In this document: in pieces, positions 19,437 to 28,041 of the stretch
How the letters are laid out: the number at the start of each line of letters is the position of its first letter
Numbering within the stretch: position 1 is the stretch's first letter
Source: Candidatus Kouleothrix ribensis
Lineage (GTDB): Bacteria; Chloroflexota; Chloroflexia; Chloroflexales; Roseiflexaceae
Direction of reading: 5' to 3'
DNA: 64,000 nt
NCBI GenBank assembly: GCA_016722075.1
Contig: JADKGW010000001.1
Span: 1 to 64,000, forward strand
The notes under the pieces: generated by a model
The model's input: the letters and a program-made list of their open reading frames with translations, nothing else
Told to the model about the DNA's origin: nothing
Database searches by the model: none
Made by a program: the position numbers and the translations under genes

Positions 19437-22038
19437 CTACTGCACCACCAGCGGCCCCAGCTGCACCTGGCCGGCGGCGTCGGCCGCAGCTGATCCGAGC
19501 AGCGTCTGTGCGGCGAAGTCGTGGACGCGCAGGCTCAGCCAATATACGCCTGGCGCAAGGTCGGGTGGCAGCTGCAGTGTGCGCCGCTCGGCCACCGGCT
19601 CGCCAACCCGCCAGCGCCAAGTTGGGTAGAAGCCATCCTGCGGCGCCGCAAGATCGCCGGCAACTACACGACCAGCCGGATCGAGCAGCAGCAGCTCGGG
19701 GAACAGCGCGCGTTCGATCGGCCGCTGCGCCTGCCAGCGTAGATCGACCGGCAGCGCCGCGCCGGGAGCGGCCTGCGAGGGCGCGTTCCAGCCGCTCAGG
19801 CGCAGTGCATCGCCATAATCGAGCGTCAGCTCGCGCAGGGGCACGGCGATCGGATCGTGCCGCAGATAGATCAGCTCGCCGCTGCCTGGCACCAGCTGCG
19901 TGATCTGCCCATCTGCTGTGCGCGTGAAGGTCGCCAGCTGGCGCTCGTCGACGCTCGTGCCGCCGAGCAGCAGGCGTAATGTGAGCCGCAGATCGCCGGT
20001 TGGGGCCGCACCGGCCGCCGCAAAGACCGGGTAATCGCCGGTGTTGATATAGCCCTGGCCGCTGAGCGTGCCCGGCAGGAGATCGACGCCGAGGTATTGC
20101 GTACGCGTACGGTGCTGGTCGGGGGCCAGCACAAAGCGATTGATCGGCGTGCTACCCTGGTACAGGCACAGCTCAAGCGTCGGCAGCGGGCCTTGCTCGG
20201 GGCGCTGTAGCTCGATCGCGGTCTTCACGCGCTGATCTTCCCAGAACGTGCGATAGCGGATCGTCAGCGGGTTGAGTGCCGCCGTGTCGATCGTATCGGC
20301 CCGCCGCAGCACGCCGGTGTCGCCGAAGCGCGCCAGCACGGTAATGCCGGGCAGCGGGTGCTCGGCCACCGGCCCAATCGCCAGCGCCGGCCGGCGCGGA
20401 TCGACCAGCCAGCTCTCGGGGGTCAACGGCGCCGCCGTCAGATCATCGAGTGTCAGGCCGGCCTGATCGCGCCGGTGGCCAAGCAGGCCGATATGCACCC
20501 AGTATGCGAGCAAGCCATGCGGCCGGCCCACCACGATCGCGCGCGCAGCCGCCTGCGGATCGTTGGCGCGCAGCCAGCGCGCGGCCGCCACCACCTCGGG
20601 CGAGCAGCTGCACCGCGTGTGGCGGCGCGAGTACCAGGCTGGTGGCCAGTGCAAGGCCAAGTGTGCCGGCGGCAGCCACCAGCACCACCGGGCGCTGGGG
20701 TAGGTATGCCACCAGCCGGGCCGCGCCGGCCGACAGTAGCGTGGCGGCGAGTGGCGTGAGTAGAAACAACACCTTGTAGGCGTGATAGCTGGCAACCTGG
20801 CCCGCCAGCGCCAGCGTGCCCAGCACAAGCGTCGCGCCCAGCACTAATGCCGCACCCAGCGCCAGCCGGCGGCCCGGCCGCGTGCCCAGCAGCAGGGGCG
20901 TACACGCCAGCCCGATCCCGATCGGTATAAGCCGCCCGGCTGTTGGTGCAGCAACCAGACCCTGGTGCGCCAGCACGGTCTGGCCGGTGCCAAGCCGCGG
21001 CAGCAGATCGATCAGCCCGATCAGCAGCGCCGGGCCGAACGCCAGCGCTACCCGCGCCAGGCGCTGGCCGCGCTGTGTATGGCCCCCACGCGGTGCGAAC
21101 CGGCCAGGCGCAACTGCCAGCATACCAAACCCTGCCAGCGCAGCCGGCAACGGCGCCCACAGCGGGTAGGTGGCCAGCAATGCGGCCAGCGCCAACCCGA
21201 ACTGCGCCGCAGCGAGCCGGCCCCAGCGCGGCGCGGCGCATGCCCAGCCAAACGCCAGCAGTGTCAGAAACACGCCAAGCACCATGGTGTAGTAGCTATG
21301 GTCAATATAGGCGTCCATGAAGAAGGTGCGTTGGGTCAAGAGCAGCGCCGGGCCGGCCAGCAGCGCCAGCACGCCCAGCGCCGCGCCAGCCCGGCCGCGT
21401 GGTAGTGGCGGGCAGACTGTAGCGGCAAGCGCCACGACCATGGCGCCAATCAGCGCCCCGATCAGCGCGGCGGTTGGGTACAGCATCTCGAGCACCGGCC
21501 AGCCGGTAGCACGGGCCAGCGCCACCACCACCAGTGCAAAGCCGATTGGGTACGCGTTCATCTCGCCCAGTAGCCCGCGCGTATCGCCATCGATCGGCGG
21601 CAGCGTGCCATAGCGTGCCAGCCAGTCGACCAGCTGGCTATGGTGTACTGCGTCGACCGACAGGCCGAGCGGCAGGAGCGCGGGCCATGCCAGCGCCAGG
21701 CCCACGCCGCCCAGCCCAGCCAGGCCCAGCGCCAGCGCCACAAGCTCGGCCACGCGCACGGCCCGGCGCTGGCGCACGAGGGTCAGCGCCGGCATTAGCG
21801 CGCCCAGGCCGGCCGCAGCCAGCAGCAGCCCACCCGAGATCGGCAGCTGCGCATGCCCGGCCAGCACCCCGGCCAGCACCAGCGTTGCCAGCGCATTGCC
21901 CGCCACCGCCATGATCAGCCAGGCGCCCGCCCAGCCTGTATGTGTGGCCAGCACCGCCATGCTGCCCAGCGCGCGTGCGCGGCTGTAGCGGCGGGCCAGC
22001 GCGTAGGGCTGATTGTGCGAAGAGATATGATCATGCAT
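19437..22038 (-). pseudogene. large polytopic membrane protein with C-terminal beta domain, one frameshift
   Basis: The first roughly 480 residues hold about 12 hydrophobic segments with short loops (for example GSMAVLATHTGWAGAWLIMA, LLLAAAGLGALMPALTLVR, HAYKVLFLLTPLAATLLSAG). A conserved-looking DAVHHSQLVDWLARYGTLPP follows the fourth segment. After a frame change near 20615 the C-terminal 390 residues are soluble and strand-rich (LRLTLRLLLGGTSVDERQLA; PGVYWLSLRVHDF) and end at 19437. The architecture resembles membrane glycosyltransferase-like or cell-surface proteins of Chloroflexota, but I recognise no specific family. Total length about 865 residues. Confidence 0.6.
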
Positions 22039-22075
22039 AGGGTTACGCCTGGTTCAAATTGGCGAAAACGCACAA

Positions 22076-22103
22076 TTGAAAAGCCTTCGTATTTGGGTAT
22101 AAT
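22076..22103 (+). promoter_or_regulatory. sigma-70-like promoter of the zinc-ribbon gene
   Basis: TTGAAA (22076-22081), a 16-base spacer and a perfect TATAAT (22098-22103), about 74 bases before the GTG start. Confidence 0.65.
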
Positions 22104-22176
22104 TACCAAAGCCAGGGCCGAACTGGCCCACGACCTTGAGCATACGCAGCCACCCCGTTATACAAGGAGGTATGAC

Positions 22177-22533
22177 GTGAGCTTCACAACCACTCGGCAC
22201 AACATCACCTTCGTCGCCTGCGACCTGTGTGAGCGGGCTGGTGCGGTGTTCGACCCCGATTGGCGCGAGATGGGCCGTGATCTGGCCGGCGAGCCGATCC
22301 ACCTCTGCCGGGCGTGCTATGGCCGGGCCTGCTGGTGTGCGGCGCATCAGCGCTACCACCTGCCCAGCGACAATCACCGCAGCCTGTGTGTTACGTGCGG
22401 TGGCCTGTTCACTGCGCAAGTCGCGCAGCAGATCGAGCACTGCCCCAGCTGCCGCCGCACCGCCGCGCTCACCGCGCCGCAACCCAAGCGGCACACCCTC
22501 TGGGCGAAGATACAGCGGCACCTACCGCATTAA
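22177..22533 (+). CDS. small cysteine-rich zinc-ribbon protein
   Basis: 118 residues starting at a GTG 8 bases after a perfect AAGGAGG; the frame is open further upstream but has no ribosome site. Contains CxxC pairs CDLC, CRAC, CVTC and CPSC, plus a CWCAAHQRYH stretch, enough for two zinc sites. The C-terminus is basic (PKRHTLWAKIQRHLPH). No family recognised; nucleic-acid or protein binding is plausible but not shown. It stands alone with its own promoter and a strong terminator. Confidence 0.75.
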   Translation: MSFTTTRHNITFVACDLCERAGAVFDPDWREMGRDLAGEPIHLCRACYGRACWCAAHQRYHLPSDNHRSLCVTCGGLFTAQVAQQIEHCPSCRRTAALTAPQPKRHTLWAKIQRHLPH

Positions 22534-22582
22534 GTAAGACGACCCAGCGCCGGCGCAGGTGGCATCACCACGATCCAAAGAA

Positions 22583-22613
22583 CGAGGGCTGCGACGATCA
22601 TTCGCAGCCCTCG
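22583..22613. terminator. bidirectional hairpin between convergent genes
   Basis: CGAGGGCTGCGA, 7-base loop, TCGCAGCCCTCG: perfect 12-bp stem between the zinc-ribbon gene and the convergent DNA methylase. Confidence 0.75.
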
Positions 22614-22639
22614 GATAGTTGGCGATCCCCGATCCGTAC

Positions 22640-23284
22640 TCACACGGCCGGGCGCCGGAAGATTGTGAGCGTCTCGTGCAGAATCGGCACAAACGCCCCG
22701 GCATAGCGGGTGCTATTCGAGCTGACATTGTGCTGTACCTTGACGACAATGCCCTCGAGATGCCGGCGGTCGAGCCGCGCGATGTCGACGGTCAGCGGCT
22801 CGTAGCGCCCCTGGCGCCGCAGATCGCCCATGAGGATGGCCAGCCGCCCACCCGATGCGAGCAGCTCGAAGAAGCGCCAGTAGCCTGTGCGCAGCAGCGC
22901 CTGAAACGCCGCCAGCGACCCGGTGCGGCTGAGATCGCGCGGGTCGTCGCTGTAGATCTTCATGTCGTGGTACGGCGGATGCCAGAAGATCAGGTCGTAG
23001 CCATCGCCAATCTCGTCGCGCAGGCTATCGGTGCCGCTACGCAGATCGAACCCGGCATAGGCCAGGCCCATATCGGCACAGACCTCGCGGCTGGTGCCGC
23101 CGCCCTCCATCGGGTCGAGCACATGGCGTGGCGCGTAGGTAGCGCACAGATCGATCAGCAGGTAGCCCGAGCAGTTGCCGGGGTAGCGGTTATCGCCCCA
23201 TGGCCCGCGCTCGGGGTAGCTAACCACGCTGCTCAGCGGTTGGCGCCGGCGCAGGTATTCGGCTAGGGTTTTTGGATCGCGCAT
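22640..23284 (-). CDS. DNA methylase-like protein (N4/N6 MTase fold), HPPY motif
   Basis: 214 residues. Motif I-like DPMEGGGTSREVCADMG (about 56-72) and motif IV-like IFWHPPYHDMKIY (about 98-110) match the order and spacing of amino-DNA methyltransferases, with HPPY in place of the usual DPPY/NPPY/SPPY. A C-terminal strand region (GRLAILMGDLRRQGRYEPLT) completes the Rossmann fold. No target-recognition domain and no restriction gene nearby. The ATG at 23284 lacks a clear ribosome site. It follows the nicotinate phosphoribosyltransferase gene on the same strand across a 94-base repeat-rich spacer, so they may be co-transcribed. Confidence 0.7.
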   Translation of the reverse strand: MRDPKTLAEYLRRRQPLSSVVSYPERGPWGDNRYPGNCSGYLLIDLCATYAPRHVLDPMEGGGTSREVCADMGLAYAGFDLRSGTDSLRDEIGDGYDLIFWHPPYHDMKIYSDDPRDLSRTGSLAAFQALLRTGYWRFFELLASGGRLAILMGDLRRQGRYEPLTVDIARLDRRHLEGIVVKVQHNVSSNSTRYAGAFVPILHETLTIFRRPAV

Positions 23285-23291
23285 ACTGGAA

Positions 23292-23375
23292 AGTTTTGAG
23301 TTCTGAATTTTGAGTTCTGAGTTATGGGTTTTGAGTTAGATCGCCAACTCAAAACTCAAAACTTAAAACTCAAAC
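23292..23375. repeat. tandem and inverted TTGAGTT repeats
   Basis: Tandem TTGAGTTC-like units are followed by inverted AACTCAAAA units. The core hairpin is GTTTTGAGTT (23328-23337), 8-base loop, AACTCAAAAC (23346-23355). It sits between the NAPRT stop and the methylase start and is AT-rich, unlike the genes around it. Confidence 0.7.
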
Positions 23376-23378
23376 CTC

Positions 23379-24737
23379 TTAGCTGCCGACCCGCTGAAGG
23401 TCGGGGTTATCGCAGGCGCGCCGGCCGACTTTCACCAGGTCGTGCCAGGCATCACCAACTTTCACACGCACGATGTCGGCGGTGAAATCGTTATTGGTGC
23501 CTTCCTCACTACTGTTCGAAAATAGCGACGAGCCGACGCCATAGATATCGACCGGCACGCCCAGCTCTTCGAAGCGCCGGATCTTCTGCGGCCCGAACCC
23601 GCCGGTGGCCACGATCTTGACCGCGCGGCACCACTGCTGGGCAGGCTCGAGCCACTCGGCCGGCAGCGGCCAGCGCTGCCAGGCTTCGTCGATCGCCTGG
23701 CGCAGGTAGAACACCAGCCGGGGCGTCACCCCCATATCGAGATCCTTCTGCCCCAGCGGCGGCACGCAGACGTCGCGCAGTGTGCCGCTGGTGTCGGGGC
23801 GCACACCATACAACACATAGCGCTGGGCCTCGGCATGCCGGCCGGCCATCGTCAGCTCGCGGTAGCGTGCGAACAGCGCATCCATCACCGCCAGGGTTGT
23901 GCCAACGCAGTCGTTGTCGAAGTCGATCAGCGCAATGCGTGGAATCTCGACCGGCCGCGTCTCGGCGAAGGCCAACATGCACTCGACCGTATCGCCGAGG
24001 AACGCCGCGATGGCTGCGTGCGCAACCGTGCCGCCGCCCAGGCCGCCCCACCAGTCGCCCTGCGCATCGGTCGAGATGAACGAGCCGACATCCTGGCCGT
24101 TGTCGTGGTTAAAGCGCTGCACCGCAATATTATAGGCGTACCCGTCGGCAGCCTGCACCTCGTGCGCGTCGAAGCGCGCCGGGAAGAACAGCACCGGCTT
24201 GCCGCGCGCCGCACCAAGCACATTATAGACATTTGTGGCAATGCGGGTAGCGCGGGTCAGCGCGCCGAGCGTGGGCGTCTCGATCAGCGCAAAATCGCGG
24301 TAGCGGCCGCGCACCTTCAGCACCGGCTGGACACGCAGCGGATCGCCGGCATAGCGCACAATCGCGCCATCGTGGACAGCCTCGACCTCGAGCGCGGCGT
24401 AGGTGTTCACGAAGGTGCCCGACTGATCGATGTAGCCGGTGCATGATTCGAGCATGGCCAGGGCTTTATCGACGCCGGCTACCAGCGAGAACGGCGAGCG
24501 CCGTGTGAACCATTGCATCTCGACCTCGAGGTTGCCGATGTCGAGCGCGCTTGGGTCGATGCCGGCTGCGGCCAGCCGGCTCGAGTAGCCGCTGAAGCCG
24601 TAGCCACGCTGCGCCAGAATGCTGAGCATGCCCACAATATTCTCGAAGTATTTGTCGGAGTACCAGCCCGCGCGCATGCGCTCGGCATCGAGCTTGAATG
24701 TGGCCTGGCTGAGGCGCTTGCCGTCGAAGATGCTCAT
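23379..24737 (-). CDS. pncB: nicotinate phosphoribosyltransferase
   Basis: 452 residues, intact. Joins nicotinate to PRPP to give nicotinate mononucleotide in NAD salvage. Visible family features: KYFENIVGMLSILAQRGYG near the N-terminus, EVEMQWFTRRSPFSLVAGVD, a PRPP-site region IALIDFDNDCVGTTLAVMDA, and VKIVATGGFGPQKIRRFEEL then PVDIYGVGSSLF near the C-terminus, where the phosphate-binding loop lies. Clean start at 24737, with a 45-base leader containing a perfect 7-bp palindrome (24765-24785). Confidence 0.88.
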   Translation of the reverse strand: MSIFDGKRLSQATFKLDAERMRAGWYSDKYFENIVGMLSILAQRGYGFSGYSSRLAAAGIDPSALDIGNLEVEMQWFTRRSPFSLVAGVDKALAMLESCTGYIDQSGTFVNTYAALEVEAVHDGAIVRYAGDPLRVQPVLKVRGRYRDFALIETPTLGALTRATRIATNVYNVLGAARGKPVLFFPARFDAHEVQAADGYAYNIAVQRFNHDNGQDVGSFISTDAQGDWWGGLGGGTVAHAAIAAFLGDTVECMLAFAETRPVEIPRIALIDFDNDCVGTTLAVMDALFARYRELTMAGRHAEAQRYVLYGVRPDTSGTLRDVCVPPLGQKDLDMGVTPRLVFYLRQAIDEAWQRWPLPAEWLEPAQQWCRAVKIVATGGFGPQKIRRFEELGVPVDIYGVGSSLFSNSSEEGTNNDFTADIVRVKVGDAWHDLVKVGRRACDNPDLQRVGS

Positions 24738-24764
24738 AATGTGGATGTTCCTTTTAATATACGT

Positions 24765-24785
24765 TTATTGTCAATATAACAATAA
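24765..24785 (-). promoter_or_regulatory. palindromic operator candidate upstream of pncB
   Basis: TTATTGT, 7-base spacer CAATATA, ACAATAA, about 28 bases before the pncB start. Two perfect half-sites in an AT-rich patch suit a repressor site; the regulator is not identified. Confidence 0.4.
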
Positions 24786-24837
24786 TGCAGTATAGCCGAA
24801 TGCATAGAGCTTGTCAAGCGCCTACCCAAACTGAGTC

Positions 24838-24866
24838 TTGACAAGTCTCGCGCCCCATGCTATACT
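24838..24866 (+). promoter_or_regulatory. strong sigma-70-type promoter of the LacI gene
   Basis: TTGACA (24838-24843), 17-base spacer, TATACT (24861-24866) preceded by TGC (extended -10). Confidence 0.8.
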
Positions 24867-24879
24867 GAAAGTGCTTTCA
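24866..24879. promoter_or_regulatory. LacI-family operator overlapping the start site
   Basis: TGAAAGTGCTTTCA is a 14-bp near-perfect palindrome of the LacI/CcpA operator type, placed directly after the -10. It implies autorepression of the LacI gene that follows. Confidence 0.65.
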
Positions 24880-24929
24880 TAAAAGAACACCTCATAGCCT
24901 GATTAGTCTCACTCACAACGAGGTGAGCC

Positions 24930-25922
24930 ATGCCCGATGTGACGATCTACGACGTGGCCGAAAAGGCCAGCGTCAGCATCTCGACCGTCTCGCGCGTGCT
25001 CAATGCGCCCGAGCAGGTCAATGAATCGACGCGCACACGGGTGTTGGCGGCGATCGATCAGCTCAACTTCGTGCCCAAAGCCGAGGCCACCGCACGCGCG
25101 CGCAAGGGTACGCGGCGCATTGGGGTGCTGGCTCCCTTCATCACCTACCCATCGTTTGTGCAGCGGCTGCGCGGTGTAACCACGCTGGCCGATGCTATGT
25201 ACGAAATGGTGATCTACAATATCGATTCATCCTCACGGCGCGATGGCTACCTCTCAACACTGCCGGTGACGCGCCGGCTCGACGGCCTGATTATCATGGC
25301 GCTGCCGTTCGACCAGGCTGCTGCGCAGCGGCTGCGCACCCATGGCCTCGAGACCGTTCTGATCGAGTGTGCCAACAGCCTGTTCAGCAGCGTCGAGATC
25401 GACGACGAGGCCGGCGGCGAGCTGGTAGCCCGCTACCTGCTCGCGCAGGGGCACCGGCGCTGCGGCTTCATTGGTGATGACGAGGTGCCCGACTACGCCA
25501 TTCACACCAGCGAGAAGCGCTTACTCGGCTACCAGCGTGCGCTCCAGGCGGCCGGCCATGCGCTGCAACCCGCGCATGTGCTGCTCGGCCCGCATGGGCT
25601 TGGCTCGGCCCGCCAGCTGGCCCACCAGATGCTCGGCCAGCCTGATCCGCCCACCGCAATCTTCACACCCAGCGACACGCAGGCGATGGGTGTGCTGAAA
25701 GCCGCGCGCGAGCGTGGGCTGGCGGTGCCTGGCGATCTGGCCGTGATCGGCTTCGATGATGTTGAGGTGGCCGACTACATCGGCCTGACAACCGTGCGCC
25801 AGCCGCTGGAAGAATCTGGGCGCGTGGCAGTCGAGCTGCTGCTGGCACGGCTTACCAACCGCAGCCGGCCGCCCCAACGCGTGACATTGCCGCTCGAGAT
25901 CATCCGGCGCGAGACGGCCTGA
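24930..25922 (+). CDS. LacI-family transcriptional repressor
   Basis: 330 residues. The N-terminal helix-turn-helix and hinge (VTIYDVAEKASVSISTVSRV, then LNAPEQVNESTRTRVLAAID) are canonical. Residues 65-330 form the periplasmic-binding-protein-like sensor (RRIGVLAPFITYPSF; AIFTPSDTQAMGVLKAARER; DLAVIGFDDVEVADYIGLTT). The ligand is probably a sugar, because the next genes encode an alpha-glucoside-type ABC transporter. Its promoter carries a LacI-type palindrome, so it likely represses itself; I found no second copy of that palindrome upstream of the transporter. Confidence 0.92.
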   Translation: MPDVTIYDVAEKASVSISTVSRVLNAPEQVNESTRTRVLAAIDQLNFVPKAEATARARKGTRRIGVLAPFITYPSFVQRLRGVTTLADAMYEMVIYNIDSSSRRDGYLSTLPVTRRLDGLIIMALPFDQAAAQRLRTHGLETVLIECANSLFSSVEIDDEAGGELVARYLLAQGHRRCGFIGDDEVPDYAIHTSEKRLLGYQRALQAAGHALQPAHVLLGPHGLGSARQLAHQMLGQPDPPTAIFTPSDTQAMGVLKAARERGLAVPGDLAVIGFDDVEVADYIGLTTVRQPLEESGRVAVELLLARLTNRSRPPQRVTLPLEIIRRETA

Positions 25923-26397
25923 AGCATGGGCAGGCCGGCCGCGTACCTGGCGCGGCGCCGGCGAACAGTAACGCTTCGGGTACCGCAGTGGTTTGCCGCG
26001 ACGGTACCCCACGATCGGGATCGATCGCGCAGCCTACTGGTGTGCGATAGCCCCCGAATAGACAAACAGCCAATGTGCGGTATGATATGCATGCCTCTGG
26101 TACGATCGACAGCGCTGAAGCAGCACTCGCCGCACCTCCTATCAGCGAAGCATTGCTTCGCCATGCTCTAGTGCCATATATCAGCTATTAAGGTGCGCAG
26201 GTGCGGTGCCTGGCATCACAACACAGCATATTTTGTCTGCGGCAGCGCGCCAAACTGCACCTACAACATTCTTAAGGATTGCTCTATCCGAATCTCGCGG
26301 GCAGTGAAAGGAGGTGAACCATCTGCCATACGCGTTGGTTTCATCAAACTATACTCTGGTGTTCCTCGTGTACAATGACTGTTAGGAGGACAGATCC
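25923..26397. other. long leader between LacI gene and sugar-binding protein
   Basis: 475 bases. No convincing long gene. The last 90 bases hold a perfect SD (AAAGGAGGTGA at 26307-26317) followed by a 24-codon frame with GTG or CTG start, ending at 26385 inside the next gene's ribosome site. No promoter could be fixed with confidence. Confidence 0.5.
26314..26385 (+). CDS. possible leader peptide before the sugar-binding protein
   Basis: GTG (26314) or CTG (26323) start after AAAGGAGG gives about 20-24 residues (…LPYALVSSNYTLVFLVYNDC), with the stop at 26383-26385 overlapping the GTTAGGAGG that serves the next gene. The strong ribosome site with no longer frame is the only support. It could be a translational-coupling leader or chance. 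Confidence 0.3.
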   Translation: MNHLPYALVSSNYTLVFLVYNDC

Positions 26398-27915
26398 ATG
26401 CGAAAGAAGAGCTTTTCGCTTGTCGTGCTCGCCATGCTGGCCAGCATGATTCTGGCCGCATGTGGCGGTGGCACAGCTGCGACCCCAACACAGGCTCCCG
26501 CCCCGGCCGAGCAGCCCACCGCTGCAGCCGCGCCCACGGCCGCGCCGGCCGAACCGACTGCCGCCCCGGCTGAACCAACTGCCGCCCCAGCCGAACCGAC
26601 TGCCGCCCCGGCCGAACCGGCCGCCGGCAGCACGGCGATGGCCGACCTCGAGAAGAACGCGGCCAACATTAGCCAGGAACTAGCCGACGCCTTCGCCGGC
26701 AAGTTCAAGGGCACCAAGGTAACCATGACCGGCCCGTTCGTTGACGCCGACGCGAACAAGTTCGCCGACGCCGTGAAGGCATTCGAGGACAAGACCGGCA
26801 TCGACATTCAGTACGAAGGCTCGAAAGAGTTCGAGGCCACCATCTCGGCCCGCGTCGACGGCGGCAACCCGCCCGACATCGCCGACTTCCCGCAGCCGGG
26901 CCTGGCGGCCAGCTTTACCCAGGCCGGCAAGGTGCCCGATGTCAGCAAGTACATCAAGGCCGAGTGGCTGAAGCAGAACTACACCCAGAGCTACCTCGAC
27001 ATCGCCACCCTGCCGGGCCAGAGCGGCACGATCATGGCCGGTGTGTGGCACCGCGCCTTCCCCAAGAGCCTGGTGTGGTACCCCAAGGCGGCCTTCGACG
27101 CCGCCGGCTATAAGGTTCCCACCACCTGGGAAGAGCTGACCGCGCTGATGGACCAGATCGTCGCCGACGGCGATACCCCCTGGTGTATCGGGATCGAGTC
27201 GGGCGCGGCCACCGGCTGGCCGGCCACCGACTGGACCGAGGAAATGATGCTGCGCACCACCTCGCTCGAAAACTACGACAAGTGGGTCAAGGGCGAGCTG
27301 AAATTCAGCGACCCGGCGGTCAAGAATGCCGTGCAGAAGTGGTCGGATATCTGGTTCAACGACAAGTACGTCTACGGCGGGCGCGCCAAGATCGTCACCA
27401 CCAACTTCGGCGACGCGCCCAAGGCCATGTTCGACAAGCCCGACCCCAAGTGCTGGCTGCACAAGCAGGGCAGCTTCATCACCAGCTTCTTCCCCGAAGG
27501 CGTAAAGGGCGGCACCGACTACGGCGTCTTCTACCTGCCGCCGCTCGACCCGCAGTATGGCAAACCGGTGCTGTTCTCGGGCGACCTGATGGTGCCGTTC
27601 GCCGACCGGCCCGAGGTGCGTGCGGTCGAGTCGTTCTTCAGCTCGGGTGCCTCGCTTGAGAGCTGGGTCAAGGCCGGTGGCGCAACCTCGCCGCACAAAG
27701 ACTCGAAGCTCGAGTGGTACTCGAATGATACCGACAGATCGGTGGCCGACATTCTGCTGAAGGCCGAGAGCGTGCGCTTCGACGCTTCCGACCTGATGCC
27801 GGGTGTCGTGGGCGCCGGTACCTTCTGGAAAGGCATGACCGACTACGTCGCGGGCACGGTTGATCTGGACAAGGCCCTGGAAGAGATCCAGGCTGGCTGG
27901 GCCAACGTCAAGTAG
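26398..27915 (+). CDS. sugar ABC transporter substrate-binding lipoprotein (alpha-glucoside type)
   Basis: 505 residues, RBS TAGGAGG 8 bases upstream. Signal peptide with lipobox LAAC (Cys 21), then a Pro/Ala/Thr linker containing four tandem EPTAAPA heptads (encoded at 26547-26620), which spaces the domain from the membrane. The mature part (residues 80-505) is a family 1 binding-protein fold (FEDKTGIDIQYEGSKEFEAT; GGNPPDIADFPQPGLAASF; WEELTALMDQIVADGDTPWC). First gene of an operon with two permeases that resemble AglF and AglG, so alpha-glucosides are the likely cargo; the sugar itself is inferred. Confidence 0.85.
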   Translation: MRKKSFSLVVLAMLASMILAACGGGTAATPTQAPAPAEQPTAAAAPTAAPAEPTAAPAEPTAAPAEPTAAPAEPAAGSTAMADLEKNAANISQELADAFAGKFKGTKVTMTGPFVDADANKFADAVKAFEDKTGIDIQYEGSKEFEATISARVDGGNPPDIADFPQPGLAASFTQAGKVPDVSKYIKAEWLKQNYTQSYLDIATLPGQSGTIMAGVWHRAFPKSLVWYPKAAFDAAGYKVPTTWEELTALMDQIVADGDTPWCIGIESGAATGWPATDWTEEMMLRTTSLENYDKWVKGELKFSDPAVKNAVQKWSDIWFNDKYVYGGRAKIVTTNFGDAPKAMFDKPDPKCWLHKQGSFITSFFPEGVKGGTDYGVFYLPPLDPQYGKPVLFSGDLMVPFADRPEVRAVESFFSSGASLESWVKAGGATSPHKDSKLEWYSNDTDRSVADILLKAESVRFDASDLMPGVVGAGTFWKGMTDYVAGTVDLDKALEEIQAGWANVK

Positions 27916-27931
27916 CCCATCGTCGGAACGT

Positions 27932-27955
27932 GGCGCGGCCAGCTCTGGCCGCGCC
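27932..27955. other. intercistronic hairpin
   Basis: GGCGCGGCCAG, loop CT, CTGGCCGCGCC directly after the binding-protein stop. Such hairpins often protect the abundant binding-protein mRNA and reduce read-through into the permeases. Confidence 0.6.
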
Positions 27956-28041
27956 GCGCCCCCCAGTAACGCCGCCGGCCCACCAATCGATTGCGGGCGG
28001 CAGTGTCACAGCCAGCGCGAAGGCGCCAAGGGAGAAATGCT

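Noticed and set aside
26680..27696. 338-codon frame antisense to the sugar-binding protein
   Set aside because: GC-codon shadow; the forward gene has signal peptide, lipobox and operon context.
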